In this document: piece after piece, positions 1-5,270 of the stretch
Position numbering within the stretch: the stretch's first letter is position 1
Layout of the letters: each line of letters opens with the position of its first letter
NCBI GenBank assembly: GCA_012514225.1
Contig: JAAZAQ010000022.1
Span: 1 to 5,270, forward strand
Length of the DNA: 5,270 nt
Source: Clostridiales bacterium
GTDB taxonomy: Bacteria > Bacillota > Clostridia > Christensenellales > Aristaeellaceae
Direction of reading: 5' to 3'
Made by a program: the position numbers and the translations under genes
The notes under the pieces: generated by a model
What the model was told of the DNA's origin: nothing
Seen by the model: only the letters and a program-made list of their open reading frames with translations
Database searches by the model: none

Positions 1-1061
1 CCCAGGCGCCCCTTGGTCTGCCCCTCGAACTGGGGGTTGGGGACGCGGACCGTCAGCACGGCGGTCATGCCCTCGCGGTAGTCCTCGCCCGCCAGGTTGT
101 TGTCCTTCTCCTTCAGGGCGCCGATTTTGCGGGCGTAGTCGTTGAACGCCCGGGTCAGCGCGGCGCGGAACCCCACCTCGTGGCTGCCGCCCTCGGCTGT
201 GGGGATGTTGTTGACATAGGAAAAGAGGGACTCCGTATAGGAGTCGGTGAACTGGATGGCGGCAGACATCCAGACGCCCTCCCGGGCGGCTTCCAGGGTG
301 ATGACACCCTCGTGCAGGGCGTTCTTGTCCGTGTTGAGGAAGCCCACGTAGTCGGCGATGCCGCCTTCGTACTGGAAGACGCGGGGCTGGTCGGCCGGGG
401 CGGGCTGCCGCTCGTCGGTGAAGCGCACCAGCAGGCCCCGGTTCAGGTAGGCCAATTCGCGCAGCCGCCGCGCGACCAGTTCGCCGTTGAACTGCGTCTC
501 CTCAAAGATGGCCTCGTCGGGCAGGAAGCGCACCAGCGTGCCCCGCTTGCGGGTGTTGCCGACGCGCTCCAGCGCGCTGACGGGATGGCCGGGCTTGATT
601 TTCTTCGTCTTGGGGTCCTGGACGGTCTCAAAGCGGATGCGCCAGTGGGTCCAGTCCCGGAAGCTTTCCACCGTCATCCACCGGCTCAGCGCGTTGACCA
701 CGGAGGCGCCCACCCCGTGCAGGCCGCCGGAGTAGTTGTAGTTCTGGTGGTCGAACTTGCCGCCGGCGTGCAACTTGGTGAAGATGACCTCGATGCCCGG
801 GATTTTAAGCGTCGGGTGCGGGTCCACCGGCAGCCCGCGGCCATTGTCCCAGACGCTGGCGGAGCCGTCCTGGTGAAGCGTGACCGCGATTTCGGTCGCG
901 AAGTCGTTGGCCGCCTCGTCGATGGCGTTGTCCACGATTTCCCACAGCAGGTGGTGAAGCCCGCGGGAGCCCGTGGTGCCGATGTACATGCCCGGCCGCA
1001 GCCGGACGGCATCCAGCTCTTCCAGGACCTGGATATTTTCGGAGGTATAGCGCTGCGTCAT
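1..1061 (-). CDS. parE: DNA topoisomerase IV subunit B (ParE-type), N-terminal part, 3' end outside window
   Basis: This is the ATPase subunit of a type IIA topoisomerase, which with ParC passes one DNA duplex through another to decatenate and relax chromosomes in the cytoplasm. 353 full codons are visible of a usual 630-650. The GHKL ATPase domain covers about residues 1-215: RLRPGMYIG at 20-28, the Mg/ATP N-box EIVDNAIDE at 41-49, the G1 box DNGRGLPVD at 72-80, HAGGKF at 98-103 and the lid GGLHGVGASVVNALS at 112-126. The transducer domain follows, with YVNNIPTAEGGSHE at 282-295 and the QTK loop at 348-350, whose lysine contacts the ATP gamma-phosphate in the family. The start at 1061 is fixed by AAGGAG at 1067-1072, 5 nt upstream. 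GTTGSRGLHHLLWEIVDN and EVIFTKLHAGGKF resemble clostridial ParE more than GyrB as I recall them, but GyrB cannot be excluded because the C-terminal half and any parC/gyrA neighbour are not in view. The reading frame is intact. Confidence 0.88.
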   Translation of the reverse strand, partial: MTQRYTSENIQVLEELDAVRLRPGMYIGTTGSRGLHHLLWEIVDNAIDEAANDFATEIAVTLHQDGSASVWDNGRGLPVDPHPTLKIPGIEVIFTKLHAGGKFDHQNYNYSGGLHGVGASVVNALSRWMTVESFRDWTHWRIRFETVQDPKTKKIKPGHPVSALERVGNTRKRGTLVRFLPDEAIFEETQFNGELVARRLRELAYLNRGLLVRFTDERQPAPADQPRVFQYEGGIADYVGFLNTDKNALHEGVITLEAAREGVWMSAAIQFTDSYTESLFSYVNNIPTAEGGSHEVGFRAALTRAFNDYARKIGALKEKDNNLAGEDYREGMTAVLTVRVPNPQFEGQTKGRL

Positions 1062-1083
1062 CCGGTCTCCTTGCACAACGCGA

Positions 1084-1101
1084 GCCGGCGTAATGGCCGG
1101 C
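1084..1101 (-). other. Inverted repeat (hairpin) in the parE mRNA leader
   Basis: GCCGGC occurs at 1084-1089 and again at 1096-1101. The hexamer is self-complementary, so the two copies can form a 6-bp all-GC stem with a 6-nt loop in the parE leader, ending 12 nt before the AAGGAG site. There is no T-run after it, so it is not an intrinsic terminator. It could be a leader stabiliser, a protein site or chance in GC-rich DNA; the sequence does not say which. Confidence 0.35.
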
Positions 1102-1122
1102 CGCGATTCATTTTCCGCATAA

Positions 1123-1151
1123 AGTATAGCATACGCGGCCCCCGGCGACAA
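1123..1151 (-). promoter_or_regulatory. Probable sigma-A promoter for parE, extended -10 type
   Basis: Reading the minus strand, a -35 box TTGTCG (1151-1146, 4 of 6 to consensus) is followed by an exactly 17-bp spacer and a -10 box TATACT (1128-1123, 5 of 6). The -10 is preceded by TGC, giving an extended -10 element (TGCTATACT). The -10 sits in one of the few AT-rich patches of the intergenic region. The inferred transcription start is near 1116, giving a leader of about 55 nt before the parE start codon. No other comparably good minus-strand promoter is visible upstream of parE. Confidence 0.7.
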
Positions 1152-1174
1152 GAAAACGCGCGGTGCCCTGGCGG

Positions 1175-1203
1175 TTTACAAGCGGGCGGAAACATGGTAC
1201 AGT
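1175..1203 (+). promoter_or_regulatory. Probable sigma-A promoter for the rpsO-pnp operon, extended -10 type
   Basis: A -35 box TTTACA (1175-1180, 5 of 6 to consensus) is followed by a 17-bp spacer and a -10 box TACAGT (1198-1203, 4 of 6). The -10 is preceded by TGG, which gives a TGn extended -10. Transcription would begin near 1210, leaving a leader of about 100 nt before rpsO. The -35 box lies 23 bp from the -35 box of the divergent parE promoter, so the two are back to back. A TTTAAT at 1215-1220 resembles a second -10 but has no -35 at the right distance. Confidence 0.6.
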
Positions 1204-1209
1204 ACGCTT

Positions 1210-1308
1210 TGCGGTTTAATCCGGCGGCTCGGGTCTGCGCAACTCCGGCGCGATGCTGGGCCGGCGGGGATACGGCGGCAACCGCCCGCACAATATAAGG
1301 AGGAAACC
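1210..1308 (+). promoter_or_regulatory. Structured rpsO 5' leader, candidate S15 autoregulatory region
   Basis: The inferred leader of about 100 nt is rich in complementary segments. TCCGGCG is directly repeated at 1220-1226 and 1244-1250, so two copies of CCGGC (1221-1225 and 1245-1249) can each pair with the single GCCGG at 1260-1264; only one stem can form at a time. A separate hairpin GGCGG-CAA-CCGCC lies at 1274-1286, 10 nt before the strong AAGGAGG site (1297-1303). S15 represses its own mRNA through leader RNA structures in several bacterial groups, so this is a natural place for such control. I do not recognise one of the described S15-binding motifs here, so the regulatory role is inference. 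Confidence 0.35.
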
Positions 1309-1572
1309 ATGGACAAGGAAAAGAAATCCCAGATCATGACCCAGTACGCCCGCCACGAGGGCGACACCGGCTCCCCGGAGGTGCAGATCGCCCTGCTGAC
1401 CGAGCGCATCAACCACCTCAACGAGCACCTGAAGGAAAACAAGAAGGACCACCACAGCCGGCGCGGCCTGCTGCTGATGGTCGGACAGCGCAGGGGGCTG
1501 CTGGACTACCTGATGAAGACGAACATCGAGCGCTACCGCAGCCTGCTGGTCGAACTGGAACTGAGGAAGTAA
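1309..1572 (+). CDS. rpsO: 30S ribosomal protein S15
   Basis: S15 is a primary 16S rRNA binding protein that joins the three-way junction of helices 20, 21 and 22 in the 30S platform and takes part in intersubunit bridging. The 87-residue product is complete (E. coli has 89). It shows the family signature [17 protein letters not shown] at 18-34 and [11 protein letters not shown] at 45-55. H40, D47 and S50 align with the E. coli residues that contact the G-U/G-C motif of helix 22, and QRRGLLDYL at 60-68 matches the last conserved helix. The start is set by a near-perfect AAGGAGG at 1297-1303, 5 nt upstream. It is the first gene after the plus-strand promoter and is followed by an attenuator-like terminator before pnp, the arrangement seen in many bacteria. 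Confidence 0.98.
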   Translation: MDKEKKSQIMTQYARHEGDTGSPEVQIALLTERINHLNEHLKENKKDHHSRRGLLLMVGQRRGLLDYLMKTNIERYRSLLVELELRK

Positions 1573-1583
1573 GGAAATCAGAC

Positions 1584-1615
1584 AGCCGGGACTCGACAGG
1601 GGTTTCGGCTTTTTT
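1584..1615 (+). terminator. Intrinsic terminator / attenuator between rpsO and pnp
   Basis: The arms 1584-1594 and 1600-1610 pair over 11 bp (including three G-U wobbles) around a 5-nt loop, GACAG. They are followed directly by TTTTT at 1611-1615, a six-T run counting the last stem base. The helix begins 12 nt after the rpsO stop. This is a textbook Rho-independent signal, but no promoter is evident between it and pnp. It therefore probably terminates only part of the transcripts and sets the S15:PNPase ratio. E. coli also has a terminator between rpsO and pnp. Confidence 0.85.
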
Positions 1616-1622
1616 GGTGGGA

Positions 1623-1644
1623 CGCGCGGCGGGAAGCCCGCGCG
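1623..1644 (+). other. GC-rich hairpin in the pnp leader
   Basis: CGCGCGG at 1623-1629 is perfectly complementary to CCGCGCG at 1638-1644, giving a 7-bp all-GC stem with an 8-nt loop. It sits 8 nt after the T-run of the preceding terminator and 7 nt before the pnp ribosome binding site. In E. coli the pnp leader folds into a hairpin that RNase III cuts and PNPase then uses to repress its own synthesis. A similar role here is an inference from position only; the stem is much shorter than the E. coli one. Confidence 0.5.
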
Positions 1645-1651
1645 GAAGAAG

Positions 1652-1657
1652 AAGGAG
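1652..1657 (+). promoter_or_regulatory. pnp ribosome binding site with unusually long spacing
   Basis: AAGGAG at 1652-1657 is the only good Shine-Dalgarno match before pnp. It is 12 nt from the ATG at 1670, longer than the 4-5 nt before parE, rpsO and the M16 gene. The ATG at 1670 is still preferred over the in-frame ATG at 1691 because PNPases usually have about this much sequence before the AGRKL-like first strand, and 1691 has no closer site. The wide spacing may lower translation efficiency. Confidence 0.55.
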
Positions 1658-1669
1658 AGAAAGACAGAC

Positions 1670-3847
1670 ATGGAACCAAGAACGTACTCAATGGATTTCG
1701 CCGGGCGCAAACTGAGCTTTGAATTCGGCCGCTACGCCGAGCAGGCATCCGGCAGCGTGCTGGTGCGCTACGGGGACACCGCGCTGCTGGTCAGCGCCAC
1801 GGTGTCGGACCGCGCGCGCGACGGCGTGGATTTTTTCCCGCTGAGCGTGGACTATGAGGAGAAGCACTACTCGGTGGGCAAAATTCCCGGCGGCTTCATC
1901 AAGCGCGAGGGGCGCCCCACGGAAAAGGCCATCCTAACCTGCCGGCTCATCGACCGGCCGCTGCGGCCCCTGTTTGACAAGGGCATGCGGAACGACGTGC
2001 AGGTGGTCGCCACCTCCCTGTCGGTGGACACGAACAACCCGCCGGAAATCCCGGCGATGATCGGCTCCTCCATCGCGCTGGCCGTCAGCGAAATCCCCTG
2101 GGCGGGCCCGACGGGCTCTGTGCTGGTGGGCCGAGTCAACAAGGAGCTGGTGCTCAACCCCGACGAAGCCCAGCGGGAGCAGAGCGACCTGCACCTGGTG
2201 GTGTCCGGCACCAAGGACGCCATCATGATGGTCGAGGCGGGCGCGCACGAGCTGTCCGAGGACGCGATGCTGGACGCAATCATGTTCGCGCACGAGGCCA
2301 TCAAGGAGCTGGTCGCCTTCCAGGAGGGCATCATCCGGGAAATCGGCAAGCCCAAGAAGGAGTTCCCGCTGGTCACGACCGGGGAGGACGTGCGCGACGC
2401 CGTGCGCGGCTACGCGATGGACAAGGTGCGCTACATCTTCGACACCCACGACCGGCAGGAGCGCCAGGGCCGGGAGGAGGAAGTCAAGGCCGACGTGAAA
2501 GCCCGCTTCGCGGAGGAATTCGCGGGGCGCGAGGGCGAAATCGGCGACGCGCTGTACGACCTGAACAAGGAAGTCATGCGCCGCAAAATCCTGGACAAGG
2601 GCGTGCGCCCGGACGGCCGGGGGGAAGAGGACGTGCGCAGCATCTGGTGCGAAGTGGGCCTCCTGCCCCGCACCCACGGCAGCGCCGTGTTTACCCGCGG
2701 GCAGACCCAGGCGCTGACCGTCACCACCCTGGGCTCCCTCCGGGAAGCGCAGATGCTCGACGGCTTGTCCAACGAGGACACCAAGCGCTACATCCACCAC
2801 TACAACATGCCGCCCTACGCCACCGGCGAGGCCGGGCGCATGCGCTCGCCCGGGCGGCGCGAAATCGGGCACGGCGCGCTGGCGGAGCGCGCACTGGAGC
2901 CGGTCATCCCCAACGAGACCGAGTTTCCCTATGCCCTGCGGCTGGTCAGTGAAATCCTGTCCAGCAACGGCTCCTCCTCCATGGCGTCGGTCTGCGGCAG
3001 CACCCTGTCGCTGATGGACGCGGGCGTCGCCATCAAGGCGCCGGTCGCCGGCGTCGCGATGGGGCTCATCAAGGACGAGGGCAGCGACAAGGTGTCCGTG
3101 CTCACCGACATCCAGGGCCTGGAAGACTTCCTGGGCGACATGGACTTCAAGGTCGCCGGCACCATGAACGGCATCACCGCCATCCAGATGGACATCAAAA
3201 TCAAGGGCATCGACAAGCCCATCCTCAAGCGCGCGCTGGAGCAGGCGCTCCGAGGCCGGCTGCATATCCTGAAAATCATGCTGGACACGCTGCCGGAGCC
3301 GCGCAAGCAACTGAGCAAGTACGCGCCCAAGATCATCACCTTCTTCATCAACCCCGACAAGATCCGGGAAGTCATCGGCCCCGGCGGCAAGATGATCAAC
3401 AAGATCATCGCGGACACGGGCGTCAAGATCGACATCGAGGACGACGGCCGCGTCGCCATCGCCACGCCGGACGAGGAGGCGGCCTCCAAGGCGCGCCGCA
3501 TCATCGAGGGTATCGCCAAGGACGTCGAGGTGGGGGAGGTGTACGAGGGCAAGGTGGTCCGCATCCTGAGCACCATGGGCGCCTTCATCGAGTTGCTGCC
3601 GGGCAAGGACGGACTGCTGCACATCTCCAAAATGGCCAACGAGCGGGTGGAGAAGGTGGAGGACGTGCTGTCCATCGGGGACATGGTCGAGGTCAAGGTG
3701 TCCGAGATCGACTCTCAGGGCCGCGTCAACCTGATCCGCAACGACATGGAATACAAGCCCCGCACCTTCAACCGCCCCGGGCCGGGCGAAGGCGGCGGAC
3801 GGCCCCCGCGGCGCGACGGGCGCCCGCCCCACAGGCAGCAGGGCTGA
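1670..3847 (+). CDS. pnp: Polyribonucleotide nucleotidyltransferase (PNPase)
   Basis: PNPase is a trimeric cytoplasmic 3'-5' phosphorolytic exoribonuclease that degrades RNA to nucleoside diphosphates and can also add 3' tails. The 725-residue product is full length (E. coli 711, B. subtilis 705). The first RNase PH-like core is at about 10-145, with FFPLSVDYEEKHYSVGKIPG at 55-74 and FIKREGRP at 76-83, where FFRR of E. coli is replaced by FIKR, common in Firmicutes. A helical domain covers about 150-310. The second, catalytic core is at about 320-540: THGSAVFTRGQTQAL at 335-349, the phosphate-binding SSS at 435-437, and the metal ligands D486 and D492 with K494 in LGDMDFKVAG. A KH domain follows at about 555-615 with GPGG at 570-573, then an S1 domain at about 621-690. 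The last 28 residues are rich in Gly, Arg and Pro and look disordered. It is co-directional with rpsO, 97 bp downstream, across an attenuator. All key residues are present. Confidence 0.99.
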   Translation: MEPRTYSMDFAGRKLSFEFGRYAEQASGSVLVRYGDTALLVSATVSDRARDGVDFFPLSVDYEEKHYSVGKIPGGFIKREGRPTEKAILTCRLIDRPLRPLFDKGMRNDVQVVATSLSVDTNNPPEIPAMIGSSIALAVSEIPWAGPTGSVLVGRVNKELVLNPDEAQREQSDLHLVVSGTKDAIMMVEAGAHELSEDAMLDAIMFAHEAIKELVAFQEGIIREIGKPKKEFPLVTTGEDVRDAVRGYAMDKVRYIFDTHDRQERQGREEEVKADVKARFAEEFAGREGEIGDALYDLNKEVMRRKILDKGVRPDGRGEEDVRSIWCEVGLLPRTHGSAVFTRGQTQALTVTTLGSLREAQMLDGLSNEDTKRYIHHYNMPPYATGEAGRMRSPGRREIGHGALAERALEPVIPNETEFPYALRLVSEILSSNGSSSMASVCGSTLSLMDAGVAIKAPVAGVAMGLIKDEGSDKVSVLTDIQGLEDFLGDMDFKVAGTMNGITAIQMDIKIKGIDKPILKRALEQALRGRLHILKIMLDTLPEPRKQLSKYAPKIITFFINPDKIREVIGPGGKMINKIIADTGVKIDIEDDGRVAIATPDEEAASKARRIIEGIAKDVEVGEVYEGKVVRILSTMGAFIELLPGKDGLLHISKMANERVEKVEDVLSIGDMVEVKVSEIDSQGRVNLIRNDMEYKPRTFNRPGPGEGGGRPPRRDGRPPHRQQG

Positions 3848-3854
3848 GCGCGCG

Positions 3855-3883
3855 TCCCAAAAATCACCCCAAAACACAAACTC
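3855..3883 (+). other. G-free A/C-rich tract after pnp
   Basis: These 29 nt contain no G on the plus strand (14 A, 12 C, 3 T by my count), a marked departure from the roughly 65% G+C surroundings. It starts 7 nt after the pnp stop codon. Such RNA would be largely unpaired; C-rich, G-poor RNA is also the kind bound by Rho. It could equally be a landing pad for a 3' exonuclease. Only the composition is seen; any function is inferred. Confidence 0.4.
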
Positions 3884-3916
3884 GGCTTGTCCGCAACGTA
3901 CGGCAAGCCTTGTTTG
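3877..3916 (+). other. Imperfect hairpin between pnp and the M16 peptidase gene
   Basis: GGCTTG (3884-3889) pairs with CAAGCC (3904-3909). The stem continues inward by CCG/CGG (3891-3893 with 3901-3903) past a single bulged T, around a 7-nt loop. It continues outward, across a 2x2 mismatch, by CAAAC/GTTTG (3877-3881 with 3912-3916). In total 14 bp can form. The hairpin ends 2 nt before the TAAAGGAG ribosome binding site of the next gene. TTGTTT follows the GC part, so it could act as a weak terminator, a 3' stability element for pnp mRNA or a leader element for the peptidase gene. No convincing promoter is visible in this 82-bp gap. Confidence 0.5.
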
Positions 3917-3929
3917 ATAAAGGAGCGGC

Positions 3930-5198
3930 ATGATACAGACCCTGGTTCTGGACAACGGGCTGCGGCTGGTGGCGGAAAGGCTGCCCTACCTGCGCTCCGC
4001 CTCCGCCGGCTTGTTCCTCAAGGCGGGCTCCATGCTGGAAACGCCCGGGGAGAACGGGCTGTCCCATTTCATCGAGCACATGGCCTTCAAGGGAACCCAA
4101 GGGAAGAACGCGCGGCAGATCGCGGAGGAAATCGACCTGCTGGGCGGCAACGTCAACGCCGGGACCAGCAAGGTGGCCACCAGCTATTACGCGCGCACCA
4201 CGGACAAGGACCTGCGGCGCTCGCTGCAGCTGCTCGCGGACCTGACCGCGCGGCCGGCGGTCAAGGCGGAGGACTTCGAGAAGGAGCGGCAGGTCGTCCT
4301 GGAGGAAATCGCGATGGAGGCGGACACGCCGGAGGACCTGGTGTTCAACCTCAGCCATCGGGCGGTATTCGGGGAACAGAGCCTGTCGCGCACCATCCTG
4401 GGCGGCAGGGACGCCATATCCGGCTATACGGTCCAGGAACTGACCCGCTTTATGACCCGGTTTTACCAGCCAGCCAACGCGGTGCTGTCCGTCACGGGGC
4501 GGTTTGAGTTCGAGCGCCTGGCCGATTGGGCGCGGGAGGCCTTCTCCGGCTGGGAGGGCGGGCAGACCGCCGAATACCCGCCAAACGCGCCGCTTGAAGG
4601 CGTCAGGACCCTGGTGATGGACAAGGACACGGAGCAGGCGCACCTGTGCGTGAGTTACCCGGGGGTGCACAGCCTCCACCCGGACCGCCACGCGCTGGCC
4701 ATCCTGTCCACTGCGCTGGGCGGCGGGGTATCCTCCCGGCTGTTCCAGCGGGTGCGGGAAGAGCGCGGGCTGGTCTACAACATCTATTCCATGCCGGCTT
4801 TCTACCCGGCGTGCGGGGAGTTCATCATCTATGCCGCCTGCGCGCCGGGCAAGCTGGTCCAGGTGCTGGACCTGGTCCGCCAGGAGACAGACGACCTGGC
4901 CCGCCACGGGCTGCAGGAAAAGGAGTTCGAACAAGCCAGGGCGCAGATGGAAACCGGGTTTGTGTTGGGCATGGAAAGCGCCTACCAGCGCATGTCCAGC
5001 CTGGGCATGAACCTGCTGATGCACGAAAAAATCGTGACGCCGCGGGAGACGCTGCGGAAAATGCGGGCTGTCAGCCGCGCGGACGCCGGCCGGGTCGCGC
5101 GGGATATCCTGGGCGGGGACGCCAAGTACGCCTTCGTTGGCAGGCAGGTCGCCAAGCATCTGAAAAAGAAGGGAATCGCAATCGATGGACAGGCTTGA
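3930..5198 (+). CDS. M16 family zinc metallopeptidase (YmxG/MlpA-like, insulinase/MPP-beta fold)
   Basis: This is a predicted cytoplasmic zinc endopeptidase of 422 residues, a usual length for single-chain bacterial M16B members (B. subtilis MlpA is about 409). The inverted zinc motif HFIEH is at 46-50: H46 and H50 are ligands and E49 the catalytic base. The third ligand is E126, exactly 76 residues after H50 as in mitochondrial processing peptidase beta. GGNVNAGTS at 72-80 matches the conserved N-domain segment. The C-terminal half-domain carries GGGVSSRLFQRVREERGLVY at 264-283, the R/Y-type substrate-binding region. There is no signal peptide or membrane segment. The start is fixed by TAAAGGAG at 3918-3925, 4 nt upstream. 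It follows pnp by 82 bp, as the homologue does in many Firmicutes, though ylxY (polysaccharide deacetylase), which lies between them in Bacillus, is absent. The natural substrate is not known from sequence; deletion of B. subtilis mlpA was reported to affect extracellular protease expression. Confidence 0.95.
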   Translation: MIQTLVLDNGLRLVAERLPYLRSASAGLFLKAGSMLETPGENGLSHFIEHMAFKGTQGKNARQIAEEIDLLGGNVNAGTSKVATSYYARTTDKDLRRSLQLLADLTARPAVKAEDFEKERQVVLEEIAMEADTPEDLVFNLSHRAVFGEQSLSRTILGGRDAISGYTVQELTRFMTRFYQPANAVLSVTGRFEFERLADWAREAFSGWEGGQTAEYPPNAPLEGVRTLVMDKDTEQAHLCVSYPGVHSLHPDRHALAILSTALGGGVSSRLFQRVREERGLVYNIYSMPAFYPACGEFIIYAACAPGKLVQVLDLVRQETDDLARHGLQEKEFEQARAQMETGFVLGMESAYQRMSSLGMNLLMHEKIVTPRETLRKMRAVSRADAGRVARDILGGDAKYAFVGRQVAKHLKKKGIAIDGQA

Positions 5199-5270
5199 GG
5201 AGATGCTGGACATCCAGCGGTCGCTCAACGAGCGGATCAAGGAGAAGCGCGGGCTGCAGGGCATCGACAG
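5185..5270 (+). CDS. Probable dimeric dUTP diphosphatase (dUTPase_2 family), N-terminal fragment
   Basis: Only 28 codons and two bases are inside the window. The peptide begins MDRLEEMLDIQ and continues SLNERIKEKRGLQGID, resembling the N-terminus of the all-alpha, dimeric dUTPases of Gram-positive bacteria, in which LDERI and EKHGLQG precede the first metal-binding helix. These enzymes hydrolyse dUTP to dUMP and pyrophosphate, limiting uracil incorporation in DNA. The metal-binding ExxE motifs would lie beyond the right edge and cannot be checked. The start overlaps the M16 gene by 14 nt in another frame; AAGAAGGG at 5166-5173, 11 nt upstream, is a fair ribosome binding site. ATG at 5203 is in frame but less likely because GAGGAG touches it directly. 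A dUTPase after the M16 gene is found in some Clostridia as I recall. It could be another MazG-like protein. Confidence 0.6.
   Translation, partial: MDRLEEMLDIQRSLNERIKEKRGLQGID

Noticed and set aside
180..1298. A 372-codon open frame on the plus strand opposite parE, running into the rpsO leader.
   Set aside because: Most of it mirrors parE, it runs through both promoters and the leader, and its product looks like random GC-rich translation. The true gene on the other strand has all GHKL motifs.
1216..1710. A 164-codon minus-strand open frame across rpsO and the rpsO-pnp gap.
   Set aside because: It overlaps rpsO antisense and crosses the terminator and pnp leader; the apparent hydrophobic stretches come from reading rpsO backwards.
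3887..3920. A possible promoter before the M16 gene (TTGTCC with TGATAA).
   Set aside because: The spacing is about 22 bp and the -10 would overlap the ribosome binding site, so it does not fit a sigma-A promoter.
1934..3955. A 673-codon open frame on the minus strand opposite pnp.
   Set aside because: It lies wholly antisense to an unmistakable pnp gene, encodes a low-complexity His/Asp/Val/Leu-rich product with no recognised domain, and has no ribosome binding site that stands out. High G+C at third codon positions of pnp keeps stop codons out of this reverse frame.
4008..4014. A second GGCTTGT inside the M16 gene that could compete with 3884-3890 for CAAGCC as a switch.
   Set aside because: It is only a 7-nt match in GC-rich coding sequence, and its codons belong to a normally conserved part of the N-terminal domain; chance is the simpler explanation.
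3864..5264. A 466-codon open frame on the minus strand opposite the M16 gene.
   Set aside because: It is antisense to an intact gene with complete catalytic motifs, its product resembles no known family, and it is explained by codon bias of the real gene.
1..5270. Searched for CRISPR repeats, insertion-sequence ends, tRNA genes, riboswitch-like cores and transfer signs.
   Set aside because: No regularly spaced repeats, transposase motifs, tRNA cloverleaf or abrupt change in composition was seen; all genes share similar high G+C codon use.

Overview
The window is about 65% G+C and tightly packed. It looks like a chromosomal segment of a high-GC Firmicute, most likely of the class Clostridia. 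The evidence is strong AAGGAG-type ribosome binding sites, a clostridial style of ParE and PNPase sequence (for example GGFIKREGRP in the first PNPase core), and the order rpsO, pnp, M16 peptidase, dUTPase, a variant of the Firmicute rpsO-pnp-ylxY-mlpA neighbourhood. No spore, phage, transposon, CRISPR or tRNA/rRNA signal is visible. The genus cannot be named from sequence alone.

Layout. Positions 1-1061 (minus) hold the N-terminal 353 codons of a type IIA topoisomerase B subunit, probably ParE; its C-terminal part lies off the left edge. Positions 1062-1308 are a 247-bp divergent intergenic region with two back-to-back sigma-A-type promoters, one for parE and one for rpsO, both with TGn extended -10 elements. 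It also has inverted repeats in both transcript leaders. Positions 1309-1572 encode ribosomal protein S15. A strong intrinsic terminator or attenuator (1584-1615) and a GC-rich hairpin (1623-1644) separate it from pnp (1670-3847), a complete polynucleotide phosphorylase. A structured 82-bp gap with a G-free tract and a long imperfect hairpin precedes an intact M16 zinc metallopeptidase (3930-5198). The last gene, starting at 5185 and overlapping the peptidase by 14 nt, is the first 28 codons of what looks like a dimeric (all-alpha, dUTPase_2/MazG-like) dUTPase, cut by the right edge.

How it fits together. This is housekeeping DNA: chromosome decatenation (ParE), translation (S15), RNA turnover (PNPase), proteolysis (M16) and nucleotide-pool sanitation (dUTPase). 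The plus-strand genes probably form one operon driven mainly from the rpsO promoter, with attenuation after rpsO and likely post-transcriptional control in the rpsO and pnp leaders. I see no new defence, mobile or biosynthetic system. What merits a second look is regulatory: the rpsO leader with two competing stems, the terminator plus hairpin before pnp, and the hairpin directly upstream of the M16 ribosome binding site.
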